Assembly (NCBI GenBank): GCA_024233865.1
Contig: JACKPA010000009.1
Coordinates: 1-64,000 of the forward strand
Length of the DNA: 64,000 bases
Source of the DNA: Leptospiraceae bacterium
Lineage (GTDB): Bacteria > Spirochaetota > Leptospiria > Leptospirales > Leptospiraceae
Direction: 5' to 3'
The position numbers and the translations under genes were made by a program. Below, one piece after another: positions 28,057 to 37,160 of this stretch. The notes below the pieces were generated by a model that ran no database searches, was not told the origin of the DNA, and saw only the letters and a program-made list of their open reading frames with translations. Within the stretch, counting starts at the first letter, position 1. Every line of letters starts with the position of its first letter.

Positions 28057-28716
28057 TTATATGTTTTCTTTTGTTTTTAATTCTACGGGTATTCTACTTG
28101 GAATATAACGTATTTTTGTAAGATTTGAACCTAATTCTTGATCGAGTTCAAGTTTGATCATCCTAAAAGTAGAATCATAAGCAAATTTTCCTTTCCCATT
28201 TAAAATCGTTTCCAATTTTTCTTTTCGTATATACCCAGTAGGGTTGTACAAATTTTGAGCCAAATAAAAATTTGCTTCACGATAATATAAGAATGAGTTT
28301 AACTTCATTATTTTTAATAGTCTTTTTTCATCTCTAAGTAAATGATTGGAAGTGAATATAATTACTCGGTTAATGTTTTCTTTTTTAGCATGTTCGAGTA
28401 TAAAAGAAGGTTCTAAATGGGTAGATTGGATTGTATAAAAGGATAAATTTTTTGAAACTGCTTGAAGCCTTTTGAAACGTAAACCATATTGTTTATGGAA
28501 AGAATGAGAGAGTAATTCTTCTTCTTCTAAAATTGGATAATTTTTAGAATAGTTACTTGTTTTTAAATATAAAGAAAAAAAACGAAAATTTGATTGGTTT
28601 AGAGATGAATAAAAATCCCTTTTCCCTTCTCTAAGAAATACTCCCTCGTTTATTTCTGAAAGATTTTGAAGTGTTATACAAATCCTTCCTTTTATTTTTA
28701 ATTCTGGTAAATTCAT
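28057..28716 (-). CDS. Unknown protein encoded antisense between mod and res
   Basis: A 219-residue protein without signal peptide or membrane helix. It has alternating charged helices and strands, e.g. VSKNLSFYTIQSTHLEP, RVIIFTSNHLLRDEKRLLKIM, and a C-terminus IRYIPSRIPVEL. I do not recognise the family; there is a remote similarity in texture to nuclease or PLD-like domains, but no catalytic motif can be named. A 57-codon frame just upstream overlaps its start in another frame and may be the true N-terminus, separated by an indel in a T7A6 run. Position inside a Type III system suggests an accessory or regulatory role. Confidence 0.6.
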   Translation of the reverse strand: MNLPELKIKGRICITLQNLSEINEGVFLREGKRDFYSSLNQSNFRFFSLYLKTSNYSKNYPILEEEELLSHSFHKQYGLRFKRLQAVSKNLSFYTIQSTHLEPSFILEHAKKENINRVIIFTSNHLLRDEKRLLKIMKLNSFLYYREANFYLAQNLYNPTGYIRKEKLETILNGKGKFAYDSTFRMIKLELDQELGSNLTKIRYIPSRIPVELKTKENI

Positions 28717-28804
28717 TGTTTTTTAAAAAAAGATAAAATTCTTCCCTGGCTTTTTTGTATTTTTCATATTCTTGTAACGATTTTTCACTAGAAAAAAGAC
28801 TCAT
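28631..28804 (-). CDS. 57-codon ORF overlapping the start of the antisense gene
   Basis: ATG frame on the minus strand whose first 33 residues (MSLFSSEKSLQEYEKYKKAR and on) look like a genuine helical N-terminus. After the homopolymer run at about 28716-28730 it continues in a frame that overlaps the next gene and soon ends. Either a small coupled protein, or the original N-terminus of that gene split by a one-base homopolymer indel; I favour the second. Confidence 0.35.
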   Translation of the reverse strand: MSLFSSEKSLQEYEKYKKAREEFYLFLKNNEFTRIKNKRKDLYNTSKSFRNKRGSIS

Positions 28805-28950
28805 AACAATACCCTTTAGAATAATTTTGTTCTATTATTAAAAAGATCAAGCTATAAAAATAAATGAAAAAATTTTATTAATAGAAAAAACATTTTGGAT
28901 AAAAAAAGAGATGAATGAAATGACTTATAGCTTTTATGGTTTAAATAATT

Positions 28951-31900
28951 ATGGAATTAAAATTTAAACAACAACAGTACCAAGTTAACGCAGCATTGTC
29001 TGTTGTAAACTGCTTTCACGGTCAGCAAAAAGGTTTTCGAAAAGAAACTGTAGGAAGAACCATAACCGATATGGGAATGTTTGAATCTAAAGTAGAAATC
29101 AACGAAATATTTTCCAATAAAAAATTTGAGTTAATAGAAGACGATATACTAAAAAATGTCAAAGAAGTTCAAAAAGAACAAGGATTGAAAGAAAGCGAAA
29201 TACTTTTGGGAAACCAAGTCCCTCAATTCTCCATAGAAATGGAAACAGGAACTGGAAAAACGTACGTCTATACAAAAACCATGTACGAACTCAATAAAGA
29301 ATATGGCTGGAGTAAGTTTATTGTACTTGTTCCGTCTGTTGCAATTCGTGAGGGAGTTCATAAATCCTTAGAAATAACAGAAAAACACTTCCATGAGATG
29401 TATGGAAAAAAGGTACGATTTTTCATATATAATACTCAGAATAAATCAAATTTAGTAAATATAAAAAGCTTTGCAAACACAACTAACATCGAAGTAATTA
29501 TCATGAATTATCAAGCATTTGCAACTAAAAGCCAAGAATCTAGAAAAATATACCAAAAATTAGATTCCCTTCAATCCGAAAAACCAATTGATATTATCAA
29601 ACGAGCAAGACCAATACTAATCATAGATGAACCACAACGCTTTGGACAACAGGCGGAAGGATTACTCAATGAATTCAATCCCCTATTTGTATTACGCTAT
29701 TCGGCTACTCATCGACCTGAACAAGTATACAATAAAATCTATAGACTAGACGCAATAGATGCCTACAATCAAAAACTTGTAAAAAAGATAAATGTAAAAG
29801 GAATAGAAGTCGTTGGAAATAGCGGGACAAATAGCTACATATTTTTAGATAGGATTCAAATTAGTCCCAAAGAATACCCAGTTGCCTATATGGAAATTGA
29901 AGTAAATCAAAAATCAGGACCAGTAAAGAAGGTTTTAAAAATCAAAGGCAAGGATGACCTATTTACACTTTCTAATAACATGGCTCAATACAAGGGGTTT
30001 GTGGTTAAAGAAGACGGTATCAATGGACTCAAAAATACTGTTTCATTTATAAATGGGATAGAAATAGGAGTTGGTCAGTCCATAGGCGATGTAGACGAGG
30101 AACACGTAAGAAGAATACAAATCCGAGAGACAATCAAATCACATTTAGAAAAGGAGAGAATATTATTTTCCAAAGGAATAAAAGTATTATCTTTATTTTT
30201 TATTGATGAAGTAGCAAAATATCGCAGGTACGATAAAAATAATAACCAAATAAAGGGAGTTTACGCTGAAATATTTGAGCAGGAATATGCCAGTGCCATC
30301 AAGGAGCAATCACTCTTTCATTCTGAATATAACAAATATAACGAATATAACGAATACATCAATTCTCATTCTGCCCAAGAAATTCATAAAGGATATTTTT
30401 CCATTGATAAAAAAGGTAGGTTTGTTGATTCCAAAGAAAAAAAAGTAGAAGAGGGAAGTGATGACGTATCTGCATACGATTTAATCATGAAAAATAAAGA
30501 AAAGCTCTTAAGCTTTAACGAACCAACTCGTTTTATATTCTCACACTCTGCTTTACGAGAAGGTTGGGACAATCCTAATGTATTTCAAATTTGTACCCTA
30601 AAACATGCACAAGCTGAAATCAGCAAAAGACAAGAAATTGGTCGAGGTTTACGAATATGCGTAAACAAAGACGGAGAAAGAATGGATGAAAAAGTATTAG
30701 AAAATGAGTTTTTTGATATAAATAAACTCACTGTGGTAGCAAGTGAATCTTATGATAATTTTGCTAGAACTCTACAAAGTGAGATAGTAAAATCCTTGTC
30801 TGAACGACCAATTATCTTAACGACTGAAGTATTAAAAGATAAAGTTCTTACAAACCAAAAAGGAGAAAAATTCACTTTAAATTCCAAATCTGCTATGGAC
30901 TTAATTTTTAATTTTCGAGAGAAAGGTTATGTGGACAAAGATTATAAAATAACAGAAAAGCTAAATTCAGACATCAAAGATAAAAAATTTGAATTACCAA
31001 AAGAATTGGATAATTTTAAAGATAGTGTAATCGAATTGATGCAAAAAATCTATGATACTGCTAATTTCAAAGCTACTACCAATGAAAAAGAAGACAATGT
31101 TAGTGAAACTGTTTTGGAGCCAAATGAAAACTTTGCTAAAAAAGAATTTCAAGATTTATGGAAAAAAATTAAAGTTAAAACTGTCTATGAGGTAGACTTC
31201 AAAAGTGAGGAATTGATACAAAAGAGTGTTAATGCAATAGACGATGATTTAATCATAAAAAAAGTCAAAATTAAGGTCGAAGAAGGGGAACAAAGGGAAA
31301 AACTGGATGAACATTCATTAAAATCTAGTGAGAGCATGAAAAAGGTCATGTCAAAAATAGATGAAGCTGATACTCTACTTGGAAATGTAAAATACGATCT
31401 AATTGATGAGATAACAAAAGAAACAAAACTTACCAGAAAAACCATTGTTCAAATTTTACAAAAGATTAAAAAGGAAACATTTCATAAATTCCAAGTCAAT
31501 CCGGAAAGTTTTATCAAAGAAGTTTCTAAAATTATCAATAGAGAGAAAGCGACTACATTGATCAACAATATAGTGTATTCTAAAATCAATGATACTTATG
31601 AAGATCAAATATTCACGATCAATAATTTTAAAGGTTCTTTAAGCAAAAATATACAAAAAGTCAAAAAGCATATTTATGATTATTTAAAAACTGACTCTGA
31701 TATAGAAAGAAATTTTGCGAACAACTTGGAAATAGGCGAAATACTGGTTTATGCAAAATTACCAAATGGTTTCAAGATTCCAACTCCAGTAGGAAGTTAT
31801 AATCCAGACTGGGCTATTGTATTCAATACTAACAAATTTAAGTATCTCTATTTTATAGCAGAAACAAAAGGTTCTATGGATTCTTTACAGTTAAAAGAAG

Positions 31901-32016
31901 TAGAAAAGAAAAAAATTGGATATGCCAAAAAGCACTTTGAAGCATTGGGTCATCAAGATATAAAATATGATATGGTGAACAATTATGATGAATTACTTAA
32001 TTTAGTAATGAAATAG
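28951..32016 (+). CDS. res: Type III restriction endonuclease subunit (Res)
   Basis: A 1021-residue SF2 translocase-nuclease. Walker A METGTGKT (97-104), motif II DEPQ (about 226-229) in IIDEPQRFGQQ, motif III YSATHR, motif VI QEIGRGLRICVN (about 561). The C-terminal PD-(D/E)xK nuclease shows YNPDWAIVF with the Asp and FIAETKG with the Glu and Lys near residues 950-972. With Mod it would cut DNA after ATP-driven sliding between two head-to-head sites. It starts about 1 kb after mod with an antisense gene between, so it probably has its own promoter in the AT-rich 28.8-28.95 kb stretch. Intact. Confidence 0.92.
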   Translation: MELKFKQQQYQVNAALSVVNCFHGQQKGFRKETVGRTITDMGMFESKVEINEIFSNKKFELIEDDILKNVKEVQKEQGLKESEILLGNQVPQFSIEMETGTGKTYVYTKTMYELNKEYGWSKFIVLVPSVAIREGVHKSLEITEKHFHEMYGKKVRFFIYNTQNKSNLVNIKSFANTTNIEVIIMNYQAFATKSQESRKIYQKLDSLQSEKPIDIIKRARPILIIDEPQRFGQQAEGLLNEFNPLFVLRYSATHRPEQVYNKIYRLDAIDAYNQKLVKKINVKGIEVVGNSGTNSYIFLDRIQISPKEYPVAYMEIEVNQKSGPVKKVLKIKGKDDLFTLSNNMAQYKGFVVKEDGINGLKNTVSFINGIEIGVGQSIGDVDEEHVRRIQIRETIKSHLEKERILFSKGIKVLSLFFIDEVAKYRRYDKNNNQIKGVYAEIFEQEYASAIKEQSLFHSEYNKYNEYNEYINSHSAQEIHKGYFSIDKKGRFVDSKEKKVEEGSDDVSAYDLIMKNKEKLLSFNEPTRFIFSHSALREGWDNPNVFQICTLKHAQAEISKRQEIGRGLRICVNKDGERMDEKVLENEFFDINKLTVVASESYDNFARTLQSEIVKSLSERPIILTTEVLKDKVLTNQKGEKFTLNSKSAMDLIFNFREKGYVDKDYKITEKLNSDIKDKKFELPKELDNFKDSVIELMQKIYDTANFKATTNEKEDNVSETVLEPNENFAKKEFQDLWKKIKVKTVYEVDFKSEELIQKSVNAIDDDLIIKKVKIKVEEGEQREKLDEHSLKSSESMKKVMSKIDEADTLLGNVKYDLIDEITKETKLTRKTIVQILQKIKKETFHKFQVNPESFIKEVSKIINREKATTLINNIVYSKINDTYEDQIFTINNFKGSLSKNIQKVKKHIYDYLKTDSDIERNFANNLEIGEILVYAKLPNGFKIPTPVGSYNPDWAIVFNTNKFKYLYFIAETKGSMDSLQLKEVEKKKIGYAKKHFEALGHQDIKYDMVNNYDELLNLVMK

Positions 32017-32079
32017 AATTATTTGGAAACAATTTAAAGGAAACTGAAATCAATAAACTTTGAAAAAAGAATTAAAAAA

Positions 32080-32745
32080 ATGAAACTTGGAATTTGGAAT
32101 GTTGATCTTCCTGAATATGGGTCATCAAAATTAAAAGAAATAAAAAGTATTCTACTAAAAGAAGAATTTGATATAATTTTTTTAACCGAAGTAAATGCAA
32201 GTTTAGAATTTGAAGGTTATAAAAGCATTTATAGTAAAAATTCTCCTTTTAAAAATACAAGTAGAAACTACAACCCACCAAATGTGTATCATCAAGCAGC
32301 AATTTACACTAAGTTTGATATTTCAAAAAATGAAATTGATGATGAAACCGCAATTAATGCCACTAGTTGCTTTACTAATTATCATGAAAAGACTTTGGAA
32401 TTATATTCATGTGTCTTTACAATTAAAGATCGTTGGGCAAAATGGAGTAACATGAAATATAAAGATAGAGTAATAGAACAAATTAAATCATTTGATGCTC
32501 TAAAATTAGAAAACACCATTATTGGTGGAGATTTTAACTGTAAATCAAATTCTAGTTATAATAAATTTGGCTATATTTCTGTGAATGAATTTGTTGAAAA
32601 AAATAATTTAAATTGGATAACAAGGAATGAGGAAGATACTTGTCAGCAATTAATAACAACAAAAAATTTCAATGCTGAATATGAATTAATTAAAAATAAA
32701 AGATTAAGTCATCATCCATTAGTTATTGCAAATATTACTTTTTAA
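32080..32745 (+). CDS. Endonuclease/exonuclease/phosphatase (EEP)-family protein
   Basis: A 221-residue protein of the DNase I-like EEP fold: KLGIWNVDLPE (Asn), DIIFLTEVNAS (metal Glu), NTIIGGDFNCKS (Asp-Asn pair) and RLSHHPLVIA (catalytic His near the end). All main catalytic positions are present. It follows res by 63 bases on the same strand, so it probably belongs to the restriction island. Whether it acts on DNA, RNA or a phospholipid cannot be read from sequence. A short G+C-rich patch lies just after its stop. Confidence 0.78.
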   Translation: MKLGIWNVDLPEYGSSKLKEIKSILLKEEFDIIFLTEVNASLEFEGYKSIYSKNSPFKNTSRNYNPPNVYHQAAIYTKFDISKNEIDDETAINATSCFTNYHEKTLELYSCVFTIKDRWAKWSNMKYKDRVIEQIKSFDALKLENTIIGGDFNCKSNSSYNKFGYISVNEFVEKNNLNWITRNEEDTCQQLITTKNFNAEYELIKNKRLSHHPLVIANITF

Positions 32746-32903
32746 AAAATGGTTTGCTTGGAGAAATGACTATCGTCACCTCGGCTACGCTCTAAACGTT
32801 GTGCGATATTTTAAAATTATTAATCACTTAATTAAACATTTGAATTGACAATTTCGTTAATTCAAACGTATAATAAATTATGAATTTTTATACAGATAAG
32901 CAA

Positions 32904-33155
32904 TTAGTGGAAGCCACGTGGTGTACGATAGTAATCAAAATACTCTTTAACAAATTGAGGCTCATTCCCTTTTAATTTTTCAGGTAAATTACGACCACCT
33001 AAAGCAGGGAATCCGTTTTTTGTATCTTCCCGACGCTGCAGATTTAAATTCTCCAGTGTTTTTGTACGTTCAAGAATAGTTAATCATGGATAAACCAAGT
33101 GCAATTGATAATGCTGAAATTAAGTTAATTAATTTATTTTTAGACTTGTTTTCAT
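32904..33155 (-). pseudogene. Remnant of a YcjY-like alpha/beta hydrolase
   Basis: The minus strand has a start MKTSLKIN at 33155 followed by a stop, then a shifted signal-peptide-like run ISALSIALGLSM, then after another shift a 57-codon stretch ending YFDYYRTPRGFH at a TAA. The latter matches the N-terminal part of periplasmic YcjY-type hydrolases. At least two frameshifts and loss of the whole catalytic domain make it dead. Its leader and ribosome-binding region resemble those of the cupin lipoprotein gene, and it lies below operator copy B. Confidence 0.65.
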
Positions 33156-33198
33156 TTTTAATTCCTCTTATTAAACAGGTTTTCCCTGTTGCATATCT

Positions 33199-33274
33199 AC
33201 AATTTAATTATCGCTGATTGCTAGGTGTTTGAAAATACCTGATTCTACGAATTATTGCCTAATCCTACAAAAGT
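33199..33274. promoter_or_regulatory. AraC-type operator/promoter repeat, copy B
   Basis: Differs from copy A (21863-21938) at 3 of 76 positions and has the same orientation. Half-sites CCTGATTCTAC (33238-33248) and CCTAATCCTAC (33258-33268) are 20 bp apart. It sits between the hydrolase remnant and the rightward AraC-family gene, the classic place for a regulator to control a divergent target and itself. Similarity to copy A extends, weaker, into the leader region of the target gene. Confidence 0.68.
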
Positions 33275-33457
33275 ATAAAGAATCTGAAAATTTTTAAAAA
33301 ATATAGTTGTTATTACTAGAGCTTTAATCTATTATATACTTAACACAGAGTGGTTTTCTGAAATGAATGAAGTTAAAGAGAAGTCTTGTAAATTAATAGA
33401 GTAAATCATGCAAATCCCGAAAATCACACTAATCATGGTATAAATTGGAGAAATTAT

Positions 33458-34336
33458 ATGAATCACAATAAAATGATTGAACTGCTTGATAATTTAGTTC
33501 CGGAAGAAGGTGTTATTTTTGATATTATAGAAAAAGTCGATGTATTTCGCATTACCAAAGCTACTCCAAGAGAACCTAGAACCTATGAACCAAGTATCAT
33601 TTTCTTGGCTCAAGGTAATAAACGGCTATTTATTGGTGACGAAGTAATTACATACGATCCTCTCAATTATCTCGTTCTTTCTGTACCATTGCCGTTAGAG
33701 TGTGAAACTAATGCTACCAAAGAAAAACCATTGTTGGGCTTAACCGTTAAAGTTGATGCTGGTACAATAGGAGAGATAATGCTTAAAATGGATGACAAAC
33801 CACAAAATTCCGAGTTTATTCCTAAAGGTATTTATTCTGCTAATATAGACAGCCAATTAATTAACGCTATTACTAGACTTTTAGAATCACTTTCTTCTTC
33901 TGCAGATCGTAATTTTTTAGGACCAATGATTGTTAGGGAAATTATATTTAGAGTTCTTTGTGGAGAAAAAGGAGATGCTCTTCGAGCTTTGGCTTATAAA
34001 AATCAGCATTTTTTTCAAATAGCCAAAATACTTGATAAAATTCATAAATCTTACAATAACAAATTCGACCTAAACTCTCTTGCTTTGGAAGCTGGTATGA
34101 GCATTTCAGCATTTCATTCAGGTTTTAAAGCCGTGACAAATACATCTCCTTTACAATATATAAAAAATATAAAACTACAAAAAGCAAAAATGTTGATGGT
34201 TGAAGAAGGAGTCAAAGTATATAATGCAGCATACCATGTAGGGTACGAAAGTATATCTCAATTTAATCGAGAGTACAAAAGACTATTTGGAATAACCCCT
34301 GCTAAAGATACCGCCTTCAATCATGCGGGCATTTGA
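33458..34336 (+). CDS. AraC-family transcriptional regulator with AraC_N (cupin-like) domain
   Basis: A 292-residue regulator. Residues about 20-170 are the AraC_N ligand-sensing domain (PREPRTYEPSIIFLAQGNKRL, VLSVPLPLECET). The C-terminal 100 residues hold two helix-turn-helix units: FDLNSLALEAGMSISAFHSGFKAVTNTSPLQYIKNIKLQKAKMLM and, second, AAYHVGYESISQFNREYKRLFGITP. Members commonly activate adjacent oxidoreductase or hydrolase genes in response to small aldehydes or similar stress signals. Operator-like repeats lie upstream at 33199 and downstream at 34593. Both adjacent targets are decayed, so its remaining target is probably the cupin-CMD pair 11 kb away. Confidence 0.9.
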   Translation: MNHNKMIELLDNLVPEEGVIFDIIEKVDVFRITKATPREPRTYEPSIIFLAQGNKRLFIGDEVITYDPLNYLVLSVPLPLECETNATKEKPLLGLTVKVDAGTIGEIMLKMDDKPQNSEFIPKGIYSANIDSQLINAITRLLESLSSSADRNFLGPMIVREIIFRVLCGEKGDALRALAYKNQHFFQIAKILDKIHKSYNNKFDLNSLALEAGMSISAFHSGFKAVTNTSPLQYIKNIKLQKAKMLMVEEGVKVYNAAYHVGYESISQFNREYKRLFGITPAKDTAFNHAGI

Positions 34337-34419
34337 CGGATTTGCAATTCGGTTTTTATTACGAGCAAAAAGTGTAAGCTCTACGTCTCTTTGCTTTTGT
34401 AACTCTTCTATCACTATAT

Positions 34420-34605
34420 TTATTTTCCCACTCTTGCTTGTAAGTTTGCAGGATAACGCTCACCGGATATTTTAATTGTTTCCAATGCCGCATTAATTCT
34501 GTCCAATTCCTTCTCGGACAATGTAATATTTACTGCTCCGATATTTTCTTTCAAACGATGCTGTTTTGTTGTGCCAGGTATTGGAACAAATACCTGATTC
34601 TCTTT
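34420..34605 (-). pseudogene. C-terminal remnant of an aldo/keto reductase
   Basis: The minus strand reads VFVPIPGTTKQHRLKENIGA, then a helix ending ELDRINAALETIKISG, then ERYPANLQARVGK and a stop. This is the standard C-terminus of AKR-family oxidoreductases, with the NADP-binding VPIPGTTK block. Everything before it is missing and the sequence abuts operator copy C, so an internal deletion fused promoter and gene end. Confidence 0.72.
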
Positions 34606-34623
34606 TTTCTTGCCTAATCCTAC
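34593..34623. promoter_or_regulatory. AraC-type operator, copy C
   Basis: Half-sites CCTGATTCTCT (34593-34603) and CCTAATCCTAC (34613-34623), again exactly 20 bp apart and in the same orientation relative to a leftward target, here the aldo/keto reductase remnant. The flanks do not match copies A and B, so the conserved part is just the two half-sites and a few bases around them. Confidence 0.6.
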
Positions 34624-34631
34624 AATATTAG

Positions 34632-35069
34632 AGAAAATGTATTATCTTTGCTATATTCGATGATTTTTATGGATATGGAATAATTAATCCGGAGAATTTT
34701 TCTCCATTTCCTAAAAATCCAATCATTGCCAGATTTTTTAAAGAAATCGGTAGGGCAGATGAATTAGGTTCCGGTGTTAGGAATTTATATAAATATGTTA
34801 AAATTTATTCCAGAGGCTCAAATCCACAGCTCATAGAAGGGGATATTTTCAAAACCATTATTCCTACCGAGCAAGCTGAATTGATCAAATTTTGTTCATC
34901 TCCAAAAACGGTAAAAGAAATCATGGAATTTTTAAACCTCAAACACAGAGAGCATTTTAGGAGTGAAATCTTAAAACCCCTTCTTGAAACCCAAAAGCTA
35001 TTTATGACAGAGCCAAATAAACCCAACAGCCCAAAGCAAGAATATTATTCAAAATCGAATGGGATATAA
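34632..35069 (+). pseudogene. C-terminal remnant of an AlbA_2/Schlafen-type ATP-binding regulator
   Basis: Open frame without a good start, beginning at the edge of operator copy C: IIFAIFDDFYGYGIINPENF, SPFPKNPIIARFFKEIGRAD, ELGSGVRNLYKY, then a winged-helix-like tail around PKTVKEIMEFLNLKHREHF. These blocks match the C-terminal half of the AlbA_2-domain ATP-binding proteins annotated as RecG-like transcriptional regulators. The N-terminal AlbA_2 and most of the ATPase-like part are missing. Confidence 0.65.
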
Positions 35070-35310
35070 AATAAGGTAAAACCTCTTAAAGTTAGATATT
35101 CAATAAATTGGTCTTTAAAAACTCCCATGGGTAATTCTCCTTGGTTTTTGATAAATCAAGCTTTTTATGAATTTCTTGGCTGCTGCGTAAGCAGTTTTGT
35201 TCAATATTCATTATGTCTTATTGTTCCATGGTTGAATTATAGAAACGCCTTAAGCTCGTGCATATTCAAAATTAACTTGAAAAGATAATACAATATTGAA
35301 CTTATGATTT

Positions 35311-37119
35311 ATGCAAGAATTTGTTAAAAAAGAAATTAGGAAATTAAACACTAGCCTGGAGCTTATGACTTATTTAATTAACGTCCCAATAGCTGCTTGT
35401 TTTGCGATTATGAGCCTTCAAGCATACGGAGACAAGTTTATTACGTTTGGAACTGGCGTCTTGATTGCATCAATAACTGCTCTTACTTTTTCCTTATACT
35501 TTCGTACTAAATTATTAAAGTCGCTTATCCTCCAAGATATTTCTAAAATGAATACCTTAGAGAAACAAAATTATAAAGTTGAGTTGTTTAAAATTCCGCT
35601 TTTATGTGGTGGTGTTTCTGTACAATTACAATGGGTTGTCGGAGTAACAATCTGTCTTTGTTATTATGCATCAGTTTATGGTTTTACAGGTAATACAATT
35701 CTAACTTTTATTTTGGTTTTTATTTTTCTAGCTCCTTTAAATTTTACAACTCATGCATCAAGATCTGATATATTTTTAAAACAAATTTTTAGCCAAGAAT
35801 CTATACAAAAAATTATTTTATCTAAAAAACAGATTACAGCTTCTAATAAAGGTTTTAATAACTATGTCCGAATTCTTGTAAGCTTTCTAGCAATTATTTT
35901 CTTTATTGTAGCTATATTTGTTACCCTTTATTTGAAAGGTGTTATTCATAATACCACAGACATTTATAAAGACTACTTATTATTATTTATTATTTTATAC
36001 TCGGTAGTAGTTGTATTTAATTCTTCAAGGATTGTTGCTACCATTATAGCTTTAAACATCAACAATATAAAAAAGTCTATAGATGATCTAAGCCATGGTT
36101 TTTTAAAACAAGAAATTACCATTATGGATAACGAAGAGATAGGTCATGCTACTTTTGAGCTTGATCAATTTAGGATGAAAATTATTGAGGTTATTGATGA
36201 AATCAAATCTACATCTAAAAATTTGATAAAAATATCCGATAAATTACAAATTGATTCTTCACAAGTTGCTAAAGAAGCACAAAATCAAGCAGGTTTTTCT
36301 GAAGAAATTTCTGCCATTGTAGAGGAATTTTCAGGTAGTATTGAGAATTCTTTTGAGCTAACAATAGAACAAGTTGAAATTGTAAACTCTACAGTAGATA
36401 ATTTAATTATGCTAGATGCCGTAATTAATGGAGTATTGGAATATTCTAATGAATCAAATCAACTTTCCGGTCAAATGAAAACATATTCTATTGAAGGTCA
36501 AAAATTGGGGAATATTACTAAAAAAGCAATTGAAGAGATTAAATCCGAATCTACAGCCATTGTCGAATATGCAAATGTTATAAATGATATTGCAGAAAGA
36601 GTCAGTTTACTTTCTTTAAATGCATCAATAGAAGCCGCAAGAGCCGGACAAGAAGGCAAAGGATTTTCGGTTGTGGCAAATGAAATTTCAAAATTAGGAG
36701 AAAATACGAATCAAAATTCAACTTTAATTCAAAAAAAAGTAGCTTTGCTTACTAAAAAAGTTGATGATGGGCTTGAAAAGACAATTACATTGCTAAAAAG
36801 TTTTGATAATATTCTCTCTGCGTCTGAAAAGACTAAGCAAACTACAGAGAAGGTAAAAGAGGATATGAATAAACAGGCAAAATTAAAGTCAGAAGTAAAA
36901 ACTAGTATGGATACCGTTACTTTAAAAGCTAATTCTATTCAAAATTCAAGTAAGGAGCAAAAAAACGCCATTCAAGAAGTTACATCAGGTATTGAAAATT
37001 TAAAACAGAGCTCAGAATCTCTTGCAATTTCATCAGATTCTCTTTATGCTATTTCAGAACAAGTACATCGAGAAGCAAAAAATCTTGAAGAAAAAATTTC
37101 CTACTTTAAAACCTATTAA
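35311..37119 (+). CDS. Methyl-accepting chemotaxis-type receptor with multi-TM N-terminus
   Basis: A 602-residue receptor. Instead of one periplasmic sensor it has about six hydrophobic helices in residues 15-265 (e.g. LINVPIAACFAIMSL, GVTICLCYYASVYGF, ILVSFLAIIFFIVAIFV, LLLFIILYSVVVVFN), then a HAMP-like linker near 255-305 and a cytoplasmic signalling helix pair. The hairpin tip is VSLLSLNASIEAARAGQEGKGFSVVANEISKLGE, slightly diverged from the classic LLALNAAIEAARAGE. Integral-membrane sensing of membrane state or a lipophilic ligand is likely. No chemotaxis partner genes adjoin it. Confidence 0.85.
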   Translation: MQEFVKKEIRKLNTSLELMTYLINVPIAACFAIMSLQAYGDKFITFGTGVLIASITALTFSLYFRTKLLKSLILQDISKMNTLEKQNYKVELFKIPLLCGGVSVQLQWVVGVTICLCYYASVYGFTGNTILTFILVFIFLAPLNFTTHASRSDIFLKQIFSQESIQKIILSKKQITASNKGFNNYVRILVSFLAIIFFIVAIFVTLYLKGVIHNTTDIYKDYLLLFIILYSVVVVFNSSRIVATIIALNINNIKKSIDDLSHGFLKQEITIMDNEEIGHATFELDQFRMKIIEVIDEIKSTSKNLIKISDKLQIDSSQVAKEAQNQAGFSEEISAIVEEFSGSIENSFELTIEQVEIVNSTVDNLIMLDAVINGVLEYSNESNQLSGQMKTYSIEGQKLGNITKKAIEEIKSESTAIVEYANVINDIAERVSLLSLNASIEAARAGQEGKGFSVVANEISKLGENTNQNSTLIQKKVALLTKKVDDGLEKTITLLKSFDNILSASEKTKQTTEKVKEDMNKQAKLKSEVKTSMDTVTLKANSIQNSSKEQKNAIQEVTSGIENLKQSSESLAISSDSLYAISEQVHREAKNLEEKISYFKTY

Positions 37120-37160
37120 AAATATACACCACATTGTTGTTTTCAGTAATGCACAAATAT

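Noticed and set aside
32746..32820. G+C-rich patch after the EEP gene as a third attC site
   Set aside because: It has AACGTTGTGC but no matching RYYYAAC/GTTRRRY pair or foldable arms comparable to the two sites at 40 kb.
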